A stretch of 64,000 bases of DNA from Tenacibaculum sp. GTDB lineage: Bacteria > Bacteroidota > Bacteroidia > Flavobacteriales > Flavobacteriaceae. The translations under genes and the position numbers were made by a program. Below are positions 17,403 to 26,736 of this stretch, one piece after another (position 1 is the first letter of the stretch; every line of letters starts with the position of its first letter). The notes under the pieces were generated by a model. The model ran no database searches. It saw nothing but the letters and a program-made list of their open reading frames with translations, and was not told the DNA's origin. The stretch is taken from positions 372,001 to 436,000 of the forward strand of contig JAKVCX010000006.1 of the NCBI GenBank assembly GCA_022448525.1. The letters run 5' to 3'.

Positions 17403-20400
17403 ACTATTGAAACTGAATTTTGAAGAATTTCTCTAACCTCTGTTTTGCAACTACCACAGCCTAATCCTGCTCCAGTAGATTTGCATAATTCTGTGAAATT
17501 TGTGCATCCTTTTGCAATAGCGTCTTCTAAATTTCCTTGACCAACTTGACTACAAGAGCACACCAATTTCCCGAGCATAGGAGTGTTATTTCCACTACCT
17601 CTTAAAAGTGTGTCTCTTTTTTCTGCCATTTCAATTTTGCTTTCAATCATTGTTTTGAATTCAGCAAACTCACTTTTATCTCCCATCAAAACGGCGCCAA
17701 CAAGTAAATCATCTTTTACAATACATTTTTTGTAATATCTTTTGGTAAGATCTGTGAAAACAATCTCTTCGTAACTATCATCATCTTCTGAAATATTAAT
17801 ATCTCCAATAGAGCATAAGCTTAAGTCGTTGAATTTTAGAATATTCATTAAAACTGAGCCTTTATAAATACTGCTAATGTCGCCAGCTAAAAAGTTGGCC
17901 AAAATTGTAGCTTGTTCTTCTGCCGCAGAGGTAATTCCGAATAGTTGATTTTTAAATTCAGCAATTTCTCCAATCGCAAAAATATATGGATCAGATGTTT
18001 GAAGATATTGATTTACAATAACTCCTCTTCTACAATTGATTCCATTTTCTTTAGCAATTTCAATATTTGGTTGTGTTCCAATAGCATATACAATTGCATG
18101 AGCAGAAATAGATTTTCCACTTTTTAAATTAATGTTTAACTCACCTGTTTCGGAATCATCAAATACCGTACTTACTTCATTATCAAAATATATTTGAATT
18201 CCGCGTTCTTGAACGTCTAAAGCAAGTAGTTTACTTGAGGTTTGATCAAGTTGACGTTCCATAAGTCTTGAAGCTCTTTGAACAATAGTGATTTTTACGT
18301 TCTTATGCTTCATTGCAGCAGCTAACTCTAAACCTAATAATCCACCTCCAACAATAACTACGTGTTGTTCTTCTGGCGGTAAATTTGTTGCGTCTAAATA
18401 CGATTTGAATCTATCTGCATCTGATTTATTTCGCATGGTAAATCGTCCCGGTAAATTAAGTTGAGCGTCTTTTGGTACGAAAGCTCTACTTCCTGTAGCA
18501 ATAATTAATTTATCAAAAGAATGAAGTTCATTGTTACTATCTACAATAGTTTTGTTGATTGTGTTGATTTTGGAAATAGTTGTTTCTGGATACAATTGTA
18601 GATTGAGTTCTTCAAGTTCTAATCTTTTGATTTTTAATAATTCTTCCCAACTTAATTCTTCGGTTACATATTCTGGAAGTAAAACGCGATTATAAAATAA
18701 GTTTACTTCTTTTGAAAACACATGAATTTCATCTTTTTCATTGTGTTCTCTGTAATTTTGTACAAATCTAAATGCGGCAGCACCTGCTCCAATTACGATT
18801 ATTTTTTCTGAAGGTTTTTGATATTTAGAAACAGCGACTCTGGTAAATTTAAAGTCTGGTTCTTTAGAAACAGGATCAACAATAGTTTTTGTCAAATTAT
18901 TGGTTCTGTTTAAGTTACTTTGAAGTTGTTTCCCCCAATGCATAGGAAGAAATACAACTCCTTTTTTTACGTTATCAGTAACTTTTGCTCTAACTCTAAC
19001 AACACCATTTTCATTTTTAATTTCTGTAATATCACCATCTTTTATTTTATTAAGATAAGCATCAACGGTATTGATTTCTAAAATAGGAGATGAGTAATGT
19101 GTTTGTAATCTCGCTACCTTTCCAGTTTTGGTCATTGTGTGCCACTGATCTCGAATTCTACCTGTGGTAAGTACTAAAGGATGTTCAAAATCCACTTTTA
19201 ATAATTGCTTGTAATTATCTGTTGGGATATTAAACTGTGCTTTTTTGTTTGGTGTATAGAATATTTTATCTTCAAATAACCTTTTGGTTCCTGGATGTCG
19301 ATGATCAGAAACTGGCCATTGAAATGTTCCTTCAGTTTTTAAACGTTCGTAATTTAAGAATGAAACATCAATATTGGTTCCTTTGGTCATTGAAGTGTAT
19401 TCATCATAAATTTCACTAGTTTCAGAATAATTAAAACTTCTGAATCCCATTCTCTGAGCAAAGTCACATAAAATTTCAACGTCAGGTCTTGCTTCGGCTG
19501 GAGGATCAATGACTTTTGGTAAATATGAAACTCTTCTTTCAGAGTTCGTCATGGTTCCTTCTTTTTCGAGCCATCCAGCAGCTGGTAGCAATAAGTCGGC
19601 GAATTTTGTCGTGTCCGATTTGTGTGAAATGTCTTGAACAACAACAAATTTTGCCTTTTTCAAAGCAGTTTCAATCTTATGAGAATTGGGTAAACTTACC
19701 AAAGGATTTGTACAAACAATCCATATTGCCTTTAACTTACCGTTATCCAATGCGTCAAACATTTCGGTAGCCGTGTAACCGGGTTTCGAAGAAATTTTTT
19801 CTACGCCCCAAAACTGAGCAACTTCTCTACGATGATCATCATTTAATAAGTTTTTGTGAACTGCGAGCAAATTCGCCATTCCTCCGACTTCTCTACCTCC
19901 CATGGCATTAGGTTGGCCTGTTAACGAAAATGGACCTGAACCTGGTTTACCTACTTGTCCTGTAATTAATGAAAGATTTAGGAGAGAGATATTCTTATCT
20001 GTTCCAACGATACTTTGATTTAATCCCATTGCCCACATACTAATAAATCCTTTAGATGTTCCAATTAGATTTGTTGCTTTTTTGATTTCTTTTTCTGAAA
20101 TACCACAAATCTTAGCGGCTTGTTTTATCGAAGTAGCGAAAGCTAAATCTTTATATTTTTCAAATCCATCAGTATGTTTTGAGATGAAATCTTTATCGAT
20201 TAAACCTCGTTTAATTAAATATTGTCCAATGGCATTGTATAATACGATATCAGTTCCGGGGAGAATTTGAAGATGTAAATCAGCGAAGTTTGCTGAATCG
20301 GTTTTCCTAGGATCAACAACAATTATTTTTACATTCGGATTTTCTTCTTTATGTTTTTCAATTCTTCTAAATAAAATGGGATGACACCAAGCGGGATTTG

Positions 20401-20911
20401 CTCCGGTTATTAGAAAACAATCAGCAAGTTCAATATCTTCATACGAAATAGGAACGCTATCTTCTCCGAAAGTTTTTTTGTATCCAACAACAGCAGAACT
20501 CATACAAAGACGAGAATTGGTATCTATATTATTTGTTCCTAAAAAACCTTTAGTAAGTTTATTGGCAATGTAATACTCTTCTGTTAAACTCTGACCAGAT
20601 ACATAGAATCCAACACTATCGGGTCCATGTTTTTTAATTATTGATTTAAAAACTCCTGCAGCTCTGTCCAAAGCATCATCCCAACTAACCTTTGTTCTTG
20701 GGTGAGATCTGCTCCAACGCATTTCTGGATGAAGAATTCGGTCGGAAATATCATTCGCTACATAATGAAGGTTCATTCCTTTCGAACAAAGCATTCCTTT
20801 GTTCACCGGATGATCTTTATCACCTTCAACGGATACTTTATTATTCGCGTCTTTTTTTACGATAATACCGCAACCGACTCCGCAGTATGAACATGTAGTT
20901 TTGAATTCCAT
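17399..20911 (-). CDS. nasC: Assimilatory nitrate reductase fused to FAD reductase and BFD [2Fe-2S] domain
   Basis: A 1170-residue fusion. Residues 1-690 are a molybdopterin oxidoreductase with an N-terminal [4Fe-4S] motif (Cys7, Cys10, Cys14, Cys42), the Mo-bis-MGD domains (GQPNAMGGREVGGMANLL) and the C-terminal MoCo-binding domain. From about 700 to 1080 it is an NAD(P)/FAD oxidoreductase (VIGAGAAAFRF; GGGLLGLELAAAM) as in NirB or Klebsiella NasC. From about 1115 to 1160 is a BFD-like [2Fe-2S] domain (CSC ... CGSC). I chose the ATG at 20911, right before the Cys motif, over the TTG 21 bp upstream. The fusion puts electron entry and nitrate reduction in one chain. Confidence 0.93.
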   Translation of the reverse strand: MEFKTTCSYCGVGCGIIVKKDANNKVSVEGDKDHPVNKGMLCSKGMNLHYVANDISDRILHPEMRWSRSHPRTKVSWDDALDRAAGVFKSIIKKHGPDSVGFYVSGQSLTEEYYIANKLTKGFLGTNNIDTNSRLCMSSAVVGYKKTFGEDSVPISYEDIELADCFLITGANPAWCHPILFRRIEKHKEENPNVKIIVVDPRKTDSANFADLHLQILPGTDIVLYNAIGQYLIKRGLIDKDFISKHTDGFEKYKDLAFATSIKQAAKICGISEKEIKKATNLIGTSKGFISMWAMGLNQSIVGTDKNISLLNLSLITGQVGKPGSGPFSLTGQPNAMGGREVGGMANLLAVHKNLLNDDHRREVAQFWGVEKISSKPGYTATEMFDALDNGKLKAIWIVCTNPLVSLPNSHKIETALKKAKFVVVQDISHKSDTTKFADLLLPAAGWLEKEGTMTNSERRVSYLPKVIDPPAEARPDVEILCDFAQRMGFRSFNYSETSEIYDEYTSMTKGTNIDVSFLNYERLKTEGTFQWPVSDHRHPGTKRLFEDKIFYTPNKKAQFNIPTDNYKQLLKVDFEHPLVLTTGRIRDQWHTMTKTGKVARLQTHYSSPILEINTVDAYLNKIKDGDITEIKNENGVVRVRAKVTDNVKKGVVFLPMHWGKQLQSNLNRTNNLTKTIVDPVSKEPDFKFTRVAVSKYQKPSEKIIVIGAGAAAFRFVQNYREHNEKDEIHVFSKEVNLFYNRVLLPEYVTEELSWEELLKIKRLELEELNLQLYPETTISKINTINKTIVDSNNELHSFDKLIIATGSRAFVPKDAQLNLPGRFTMRNKSDADRFKSYLDATNLPPEEQHVVIVGGGLLGLELAAAMKHKNVKITIVQRASRLMERQLDQTSSKLLALDVQERGIQIYFDNEVSTVFDDSETGELNINLKSGKSISAHAIVYAIGTQPNIEIAKENGINCRRGVIVNQYLQTSDPYIFAIGEIAEFKNQLFGITSAAEEQATILANFLAGDISSIYKGSVLMNILKFNDLSLCSIGDINISEDDDSYEEIVFTDLTKRYYKKCIVKDDLLVGAVLMGDKSEFAEFKTMIESKIEMAEKRDTLLRGSGNNTPMLGKLVCSCSQVGQGNLEDAIAKGCTNFTELCKSTGAGLGCGSCKTEVREILQNSVSIV

Positions 20912-20929
20912 AATTATTTGCTGTCTATA

Positions 20930-20951
20930 CAAATCTAAGTATTTATACTTA
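20930..20951 (-). promoter_or_regulatory. nasC promoter: perfect palindrome joined to -7 element
   Basis: On the minus strand TAAGTATAAATACTTA (20936-20951) is a 16-base palindrome with perfect 7-base arms; its last TA is also the TA of TAGATTTG (20930-20937), a TAnnTTTG -7 element. No -33 TTG is evident. The site is the best of three copies in this window. Confidence 0.65.
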
Positions 20952-21095
20952 ATTTTAATAATATGGAATAAGTATTTCGGTATTAATAACGAATTAATAA
21001 ACTAGCTGCAAATCAATTAGAAGATATGTAATTTGAAGTGGTCTTTTTTGTAAAATTCGTTTTTAAGGGATTTTGTTTTTAAAGTGTTTTAAAGT

Positions 21096-22112
21096 TTAGT
21101 TTTCATCGATATTCATATTATATCTATTTCTTGCTCGATGAAGTTGTTTTTGAATTTGTGTTCTTAACTTTTCAGGTTTTAGAATTTCAATGGAAGATCC
21201 ATACCCTAATATTACTCGTTCTAATTCAAAGTTATGTTGTACTAGGATGTTAAAAATTACACCATCTTCTGTTTCTTTTATTACACGTTGCGTATGATGA
21301 AAAGGCTTAGTAATTACATAAGGGGCCAGTCTTTTTTCTATCCAGAACTCTATGCGTTGTGGTTTTGAATTTGAGACAGTTACACCAATTACATTTTTAA
21401 AGTATGCATCGCCATCAAAATTCTTATCGATATATGGAAATTCAGGTTTTTCTTTAATTTCTATGATTCTATCCAAAGCCAAATTCATAAAGTCGGATTT
21501 ATGATGAACAATAAGAAACCAACGATTATTAAACTCTTTTAATAGTTGTGGATGAACAATGAGTTGACTTTCTTTTCGAGCTTTGAAAGATTTATAAGTA
21601 ATTTCAAGCACTATTTTTTTCTGAATCGCAATATATAAGGAATCTATGAAGTGTAACCCTTTTAACTGTTCATTTTTGTCTAAATGAATAATTGCTCTAT
21701 TGTTTTTTTGGGAAGAGTAAACAGAATCCTCCAATCGTTGTAAAACACCGTCCATCTCTTTAAATAATGAGAAATCTTTAAACTGACGAAGCACTTGAAT
21801 TGCATCATTCATCACTTTAATATCATTTTCCGTAACAGGAATATTCATGATCGAATAACCTTCTTCAGCATATTTATAATACTTACGTTGATAAACTTCA
21901 ATAGGAGCATTATAACCCAATTTATCACTTCGCATCATTTGAATATCCAACTGAACAGTTCGTTTACTTACATATACATCCTTTCCTTCGTATTCATATA
22001 AAGCATCAGAACATGCATCAATCAAATCATCCAAAGTCCATTTACGCATTGTGTTTCGTAAACATTGATCAATGGTTTTGTAGCGAATAAGAGCGTTTTT
22101 ATTTGAAGCCAT
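21096..22112 (-). CDS. WYL-domain transcription regulator
   Basis: A 338-residue protein: an N-terminal winged helix (residues 1-75), a middle helical segment, and a WYL domain (LEITYKSFKARKESQLIVHPQLLKEFNNRWFLIVHH, about 165-215) followed by the WCX-type C-terminus. WYL proteins sense nucleic acids or nucleotide ligands and often control DNA-damage, RNA-repair or defence genes. It stands 5 bp from the CAP-domain gene on the same strand. A link with the RNA-repair island that begins about 3.5 kb away is possible but not shown by the sequence. Confidence 0.85.
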   Translation of the reverse strand: MASNKNALIRYKTIDQCLRNTMRKWTLDDLIDACSDALYEYEGKDVYVSKRTVQLDIQMMRSDKLGYNAPIEVYQRKYYKYAEEGYSIMNIPVTENDIKVMNDAIQVLRQFKDFSLFKEMDGVLQRLEDSVYSSQKNNRAIIHLDKNEQLKGLHFIDSLYIAIQKKIVLEITYKSFKARKESQLIVHPQLLKEFNNRWFLIVHHKSDFMNLALDRIIEIKEKPEFPYIDKNFDGDAYFKNVIGVTVSNSKPQRIEFWIEKRLAPYVITKPFHHTQRVIKETEDGVIFNILVQHNFELERVILGYGSSIEILKPEKLRTQIQKQLHRARNRYNMNIDEN

Positions 22113-22117
22113 AATAG

Positions 22118-24412
22118 TTACTTACAATAATTGCAATATGCATTTTTAATAAATGGATATCGTAAATTTTGAAAATCTTTTTTGATCCACTCACACCATC
22201 TTGTTTTATTTTTCTTTAAAGCTTCTTCAACTACAGTATCTCTAAGATATTCTTTAGAATAGCCATTACTAACCATTAATGTTTGTGCATAAATAAATAG
22301 TGCATCTTCGTTTAATTGATCATTTAAATAAGGTTTTGCTAATAACTCTAAAGTTAAATTAAAGCTACTCCATTGATTAAAAAATAAAGCAAGCTTAATA
22401 TCGTCTTCTATTTTTAAAGATTGTTTTTTAAAATAATTACTAATGTAATCAAAAGACGTTGATATTTTTTGATAGTCATTTATCTGAGAGAAGTACTCGA
22501 TAATGGCCATATGATAATTTAAATATAAGGTATTGTTTTTTTCTGCTTGTTCCATTTCTTCGAACAAGGTTTTTACTTTTTCTGGATGTAACACTTTGGC
22601 GAGTCTTTCATTATCAACATCCCAGAACATCAGTAGCTGTCTTGTAGTAATTGTGTACAAGTTCAAAAGATTCTTTTTAGCATTTTTTGAAAGCTCATTT
22701 GCCCGTTTTAACCAATAATTAATGTAGTATATAATGAGGTCAGTTTGGTAGAATTGGATATTCTTTATAATCAGAGCAGCTGTGTTTTGAACAAGTTCTT
22801 TTTTATGGATTAATCTGTCGAGAATAAAATCTTGTTCAAGAATATATCCTGCATTTTTTTGATTGTATAATCCGATTAATGCTGCATTTGCAAGATTGCT
22901 ATTTTCATGAAGTAATGCATCAATTAAATTATAAGTTGCATGATTCTTATCTGAAACATTCCAAGTTCCTTTTTCATAAATAATAGCTTTAGATTTTCTC
23001 TGTTGTCCAAATTGATATTTAAATAAGCTTTTTAGTTTAGTATTTGCAAACCGCCTTTTATTGGATTTAGTCTTATCTAGTTGATTAGAAAAACCATATA
23101 ATTCTAATTGAAAATCAAATAGCTCCCAGTTTTCTTTAGACTCAATTTTAATTTTGTTTTGAATTCTTCCGTACTTTTTAAGTAAATAGTTTTTAATGAA
23201 GGATGCTCTTTTGGTAAAAAGATATTTATTATTTGCATATGAACCATCTACTGAAGTATAGCTTTTAATATCAATAGATTCAATATTGTTTTGATTAATG
23301 GTGTCTGAAATAATTCTATTGGAGGTGGTTTTAGATGACCCAAAATCAAAATATATTTCTTTAACAAAAGAAGTTCCTTCTGTTTTTAATTGAGTATTTG
23401 GAACAAATAACTCAGGTTCAATAGGGATTAAACTGTATTGCGAGTGTGGAATTGTTATAGGAACTCGATAGTCACATCTATTTCCATTATTAATTAAAAT
23501 AAGATTTGCTGAAAATTCAGTCGCATTAAATGTCGGAGGAACTTTTCCTAAAGAAACTTTCAATCTAAAGGAACTTAATGCTTTATTTCCACGGATTATT
23601 TCTTCTTTATATATTGGTTTTAATAGTATTCCATCATAAATGGGTGAATCATCAAGTGTATTGCTTTTACTACAAGCAAACTGCTCGTTTTTAACCAAAT
23701 CTACTGCCAATCCATCATTGTCGTCTTTAAATATTTTTTTAAAGTATTCAAGATTGTGATATCTAAAAATGATTTCATCACCTTCAATACTTATGCGATT
23801 TCCGAAACTAGCAAGGATATTACTGTAATTCAACATTTCTTGACAGTCGTCATAACTACTCCCAATTCCGAAAGAATTTTCAGAAAGTTGATTTGGAATA
23901 CGAGTGCTCTTTTTTCCAAAAGTATGAGTAGCATACATCTGTTTTGTCTTTTTGTAATAAGCAAAACCGAACCCAGAGTGTGAAAATTCTCTTGAAATCA
24001 TATTTTTATAATGACCTTCCGATTTTTTCCATGACTTGAACATTAAATTAGCTAGTAAGGATAACTTCCTTTTTGTGAATGGAGGTTTTATAGATCTTGA
24101 TTTGAGTACATTCTCACCAAATCCCTTAAAATCATTTGAGTATTTTTCAATTCGATGTTTGGGCGTTACAAATTTCCTTTCTAATTGATGATGGGTAAGT
24201 TTATTTTTCTCACACATATAATTCGAATGAAACTTTGCAGCACTATCTAATTCGATATGTTTTTCAAGAGGAGCAATTTTTTTTGATTTTCTTAGAGAAT
24301 TTACTCTTTTTAAAATTTGATCAGATAAGTACTTTTCTTCCTCAGCAGTTAATTGAGAATTTCCTTTGTAGAAGCTTCCAATAATAGCAATTAATAGTAA
24401 TAGTTTTTTCAT
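22118..24412 (-). CDS. Secreted CAP-domain protein with OmpA-like segment
   Basis: A 764-residue exported protein. I chose the ATG at 24412, since a clean signal peptide (MKKLLLLIAIIGSFYKGNSQ) begins there. Residues ~25-170 are a CAP/SCP domain (FGENVLKS; HYKNMISREFSHSGFGFAYY). A central part near 400-470 resembles an OmpA-like peptidoglycan-binding fold (EIYFDFGSS ... RASFIKNYLLKKYG), though degenerate. The C-terminal third is helical, TPR/HEAT-like, and ends in CNYC. Function is unknown; perhaps a cell-envelope protein. It is followed 5 bp later by the WYL regulator. Confidence 0.75.
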   Translation of the reverse strand: MKKLLLLIAIIGSFYKGNSQLTAEEEKYLSDQILKRVNSLRKSKKIAPLEKHIELDSAAKFHSNYMCEKNKLTHHQLERKFVTPKHRIEKYSNDFKGFGENVLKSRSIKPPFTKRKLSLLANLMFKSWKKSEGHYKNMISREFSHSGFGFAYYKKTKQMYATHTFGKKSTRIPNQLSENSFGIGSSYDDCQEMLNYSNILASFGNRISIEGDEIIFRYHNLEYFKKIFKDDNDGLAVDLVKNEQFACSKSNTLDDSPIYDGILLKPIYKEEIIRGNKALSSFRLKVSLGKVPPTFNATEFSANLILINNGNRCDYRVPITIPHSQYSLIPIEPELFVPNTQLKTEGTSFVKEIYFDFGSSKTTSNRIISDTINQNNIESIDIKSYTSVDGSYANNKYLFTKRASFIKNYLLKKYGRIQNKIKIESKENWELFDFQLELYGFSNQLDKTKSNKRRFANTKLKSLFKYQFGQQRKSKAIIYEKGTWNVSDKNHATYNLIDALLHENSNLANAALIGLYNQKNAGYILEQDFILDRLIHKKELVQNTAALIIKNIQFYQTDLIIYYINYWLKRANELSKNAKKNLLNLYTITTRQLLMFWDVDNERLAKVLHPEKVKTLFEEMEQAEKNNTLYLNYHMAIIEYFSQINDYQKISTSFDYISNYFKKQSLKIEDDIKLALFFNQWSSFNLTLELLAKPYLNDQLNEDALFIYAQTLMVSNGYSKEYLRDTVVEEALKKNKTRWCEWIKKDFQNLRYPFIKNAYCNYCK

Positions 24413-24438
24413 GAAAACAAGCATTTCAAAAACAATGC

Positions 24439-25059
24439 CTAAAGTGTGTTTAATTCTTCTTTAAGATTTGTTTTTGCTTGGTGCTCATATTTTTCAATAA
24501 AGCTATCAGTCTTATAAATAAAAGGTTTGTCAATAAAATGTTGCAATACTTTTTTTCTACCTTGTTTATATAATAGACTAGGAACAAGTTTGTATTCGGT
24601 TCTAATTAACTTAGAGTATTGTTGATACACTTCAGAAGATTGACCTAAAATTGCTAAATCAAAATCAATTAGATATTGAGTATCTAAATATTCACTTTCA
24701 TGAGTTTTTGTAGCAATAATTTGTTCTTTAATAATCTCTAAACTTAATTTTGGTAATAAAGTACTCAAGACTTCTAAGGCAAAATCTGCACTTTTCTCTT
24801 CGTTATCTTTGTTCCAGATGTTATAAATAATATCATGATAAAAAATAGAAAAAGCTACTAAATCAGGTTGTTCAAGATGAGTTTTGTAATCATCAAAATA
24901 AGAGAATAGTTCTTCTAAATGTTTTAGATTATGGTAGGTTCTTTGTTTTTCAGTATACTTTGATTCTATTGATTTCCATAAAGAAGAAATCAACGTAGTA
25001 TCATTTGTAAAACGACTTAATAAGTCGGTAAAACGTTCTTGTAAAGTCAACTTTTTCAA
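24439..25059 (-). CDS. HD-superfamily metal-dependent phosphohydrolase
   Basis: A 206-residue protein of the predicted HD phosphohydrolase family (COG4339-like): YHNLKHL gives the first His, FYHDIIY the HD pair, and a further Asp lies in IDFDLAILGQ. The family is thought to hydrolyse phosphoesters, but the substrate is unknown. It ends 14 bp before the CAP-domain gene and probably starts that three-gene minus-strand unit. Confidence 0.8.
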   Translation of the reverse strand: MKKLTLQERFTDLLSRFTNDTTLISSLWKSIESKYTEKQRTYHNLKHLEELFSYFDDYKTHLEQPDLVAFSIFYHDIIYNIWNKDNEEKSADFALEVLSTLLPKLSLEIIKEQIIATKTHESEYLDTQYLIDFDLAILGQSSEVYQQYSKLIRTEYKLVPSLLYKQGRKKVLQHFIDKPFIYKTDSFIEKYEHQAKTNLKEELNTL

Positions 25060-25189
25060 TTAAATAGTTTGCTTTACAAAAATAAAAACTAATTTTATAC
25101 CGACTTTAAAAGGAATAAAGTTATTCGTTCTTTTACTTTTTGTTCAACAATAGTCTTTGAATTAATGTTTAATTTAAATACAAATAATT

Positions 25190-25486
25190 ATGAATTGGAA
25201 AATTCAAAAACTATTGAATGGAGAAACAATTATCTCTAAGGAACCAGGAAACTCAATGTTACCAATTTTGAAATCTAGACAACCTGTGGTTTTAAAACCT
25301 GTGGATTGGCAAGATTGTAAAGAAGGCGATATCGTTTTTTGTAAAGTACGGGGAAATTGTTTTACACATTTAGTAAAAGGTAAAAACGACAAACGAGGAT
25401 TACTAATAGGTAATAATCGAGGACATCTTAACGGATGGACGAAAAATGTTTATGGTATAGTAACTGAAATCTTACCATTTAAGTAG
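25190..25486 (+). CDS. Small S24/S26-like protein
   Basis: A 98-residue protein with the GNSMLPILKSRQPVVLKP motif typical of the S24/S26 (LexA/UmuD/signal peptidase) fold, where the Ser would be the nucleophile. The Lys partner is not clear, and no DNA-binding domain or membrane segment is present. Similar stand-alone proteins are seen in many Bacteroidetes. The gene is closed by a strong terminator, so it is separate from the RNA-repair operon that follows. Confidence 0.6.
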   Translation: MNWKIQKLLNGETIISKEPGNSMLPILKSRQPVVLKPVDWQDCKEGDIVFCKVRGNCFTHLVKGKNDKRGLLIGNNRGHLNGWTKNVYGIVTEILPFK

Positions 25487-25506
25487 TGCTGATCAGCACT
25501 TTTTTA
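25485..25506 (+). terminator. Terminator after the S24-like gene
   Basis: The palindrome AGTGCTGATCAGCACT (8-base arms) is followed by seven T. It overlaps the stop codon of the small gene and isolates it from the downstream operon. Confidence 0.85.
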
Positions 25507-25562
25507 TTTATAGACTTTTCTACTCTCAAATAAATTTCAATTTTTTTCTAATTAATTTTTAT

Positions 25563-25598
25563 TACGCAAAAATATTGCGCAATAGTGTAAAATATTTG
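25563..25598 (+). promoter_or_regulatory. RNA-repair operon promoter with TRYGC-N9-GCGYA inverted repeat
   Basis: TACGC-AAAAATATT-GCGCA (25563-25581) is followed, 9 bp later, by AATATTTG (25591-25598), a near-match to the -7 element. The same inverted repeat, with TTTG ending exactly 17 bp downstream, occurs at 38024 and 60625. This copy is about 100 bp ahead of the RNA ligase gene; the intervening leader is purine-rich. Confidence 0.6.
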
Positions 25599-25697
25599 CA
25601 GTGTGATTAAGAAAAAGAAAACGCCGTAAGTGGGAAAATGCTATGAGAAAACAACTAAAAATTAAAATGTGAAAAGAAAAGATTAAAAAGAAATGAG

Positions 25698-26726
25698 ATG
25701 GGAACAAAAATTTTAAACATTGAAAAATTAGAGGAAGCAATTGCAAAGGGATATATTCATAAGAATAAACATCCGAAGGAAAATCTGTGGATTTATAATT
25801 ATACGCAGTCTGCTCAATATGAAGCTTATTGGACCACAGAAACATTACAATGTCGAGGTTTAATTTTAGATTCAGAGTATACTATTATAGCGAATCCAAT
25901 TGCAAAGTTTTTCAATGTAGAAGAAGTGGGTTATGAGAATTTACCGAATCTTCCTTTTGAAATTTTTGAAAAAATGGATGGTTCTTTAGGAATTTTATAC
26001 TGGTTACATAACGAACCATTCATTGCTACCCGAGGATCATTTAATAGCAAACAAGCAATTAAAGCGAATGAACTTTTAAAGTCAAAGTATAAAGGTTCTA
26101 TTGATAAATTAGATAAAAGTAAAACGTATGTTTTTGAAATTATTTATCCTGAAAATAGAATTCTTGTTGATTACGGAGAAACAGAACAATTGGTTCTTTT
26201 AGCAATTATCGATACTCAAACAGGAATTGAGGAAAATTTACGAGATATTGGATTTCCACTTCCAAAAGTGTTTCCTTCAAAAAGTATTGCTGAATTAAAA
26301 GGATTGAATTGGGATAATAAAGAAGGTTTTGTAATTAAGTTTGAAAATGGATTTCGAGTAAAAGTAAAATTCGAACAATATGTAGCATTACATAAAATTA
26401 TTACCCAAATTTCGTCGATTACTATTTGGGAAACTTTAAAAGAAGAAGGTAGTTTACTGAAATGGATTGAAGATGTTCCAGATGAGTTTTTTAAATGGGT
26501 GCGTAAAACCGAATTGGAATTGAAGTCTAATTTTGCATCAATTGAAAATATCGCCAAAAAAGAATATAAACTATTAGAAACAGATAGAGAAACGGCTGAA
26601 TATTTTAAAACTTGTACATATCCAGCAGTAATGTTCTCAATGAAAAACAATAAGAATTACGATCCAATTATTTGGAAAATGATTCGCCCAGAGTTTGAAA
26701 AAGCATATTCAAACGAAAACAATTAA
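25698..26726 (+). CDS. T4 Rnl1-like RNA ligase
   Basis: A 342-residue ATP-dependent RNA ligase. The adenylylated Lys92 sits in motif I EKMDGSLG; motif III-like FEIIY, motif IV EGFVIKF and motif V KVKFEQY follow in order; RG near residue 53 is the usual N-terminal Arg contact. Rnl1 enzymes reseal broken tRNA anticodon loops, as phage T4 does after PrrC cleavage. It is the first gene of an operon and is 10 bp from the Pnkp gene, its functional partner. No phage genes are nearby, so this is a chromosomal repair operon. Confidence 0.9.
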   Translation: MGTKILNIEKLEEAIAKGYIHKNKHPKENLWIYNYTQSAQYEAYWTTETLQCRGLILDSEYTIIANPIAKFFNVEEVGYENLPNLPFEIFEKMDGSLGILYWLHNEPFIATRGSFNSKQAIKANELLKSKYKGSIDKLDKSKTYVFEIIYPENRILVDYGETEQLVLLAIIDTQTGIEENLRDIGFPLPKVFPSKSIAELKGLNWDNKEGFVIKFENGFRVKVKFEQYVALHKIITQISSITIWETLKEEGSLLKWIEDVPDEFFKWVRKTELELKSNFASIENIAKKEYKLLETDRETAEYFKTCTYPAVMFSMKNNKNYDPIIWKMIRPEFEKAYSNENN

Positions 26727-26736
26727 AATTTAGAAA

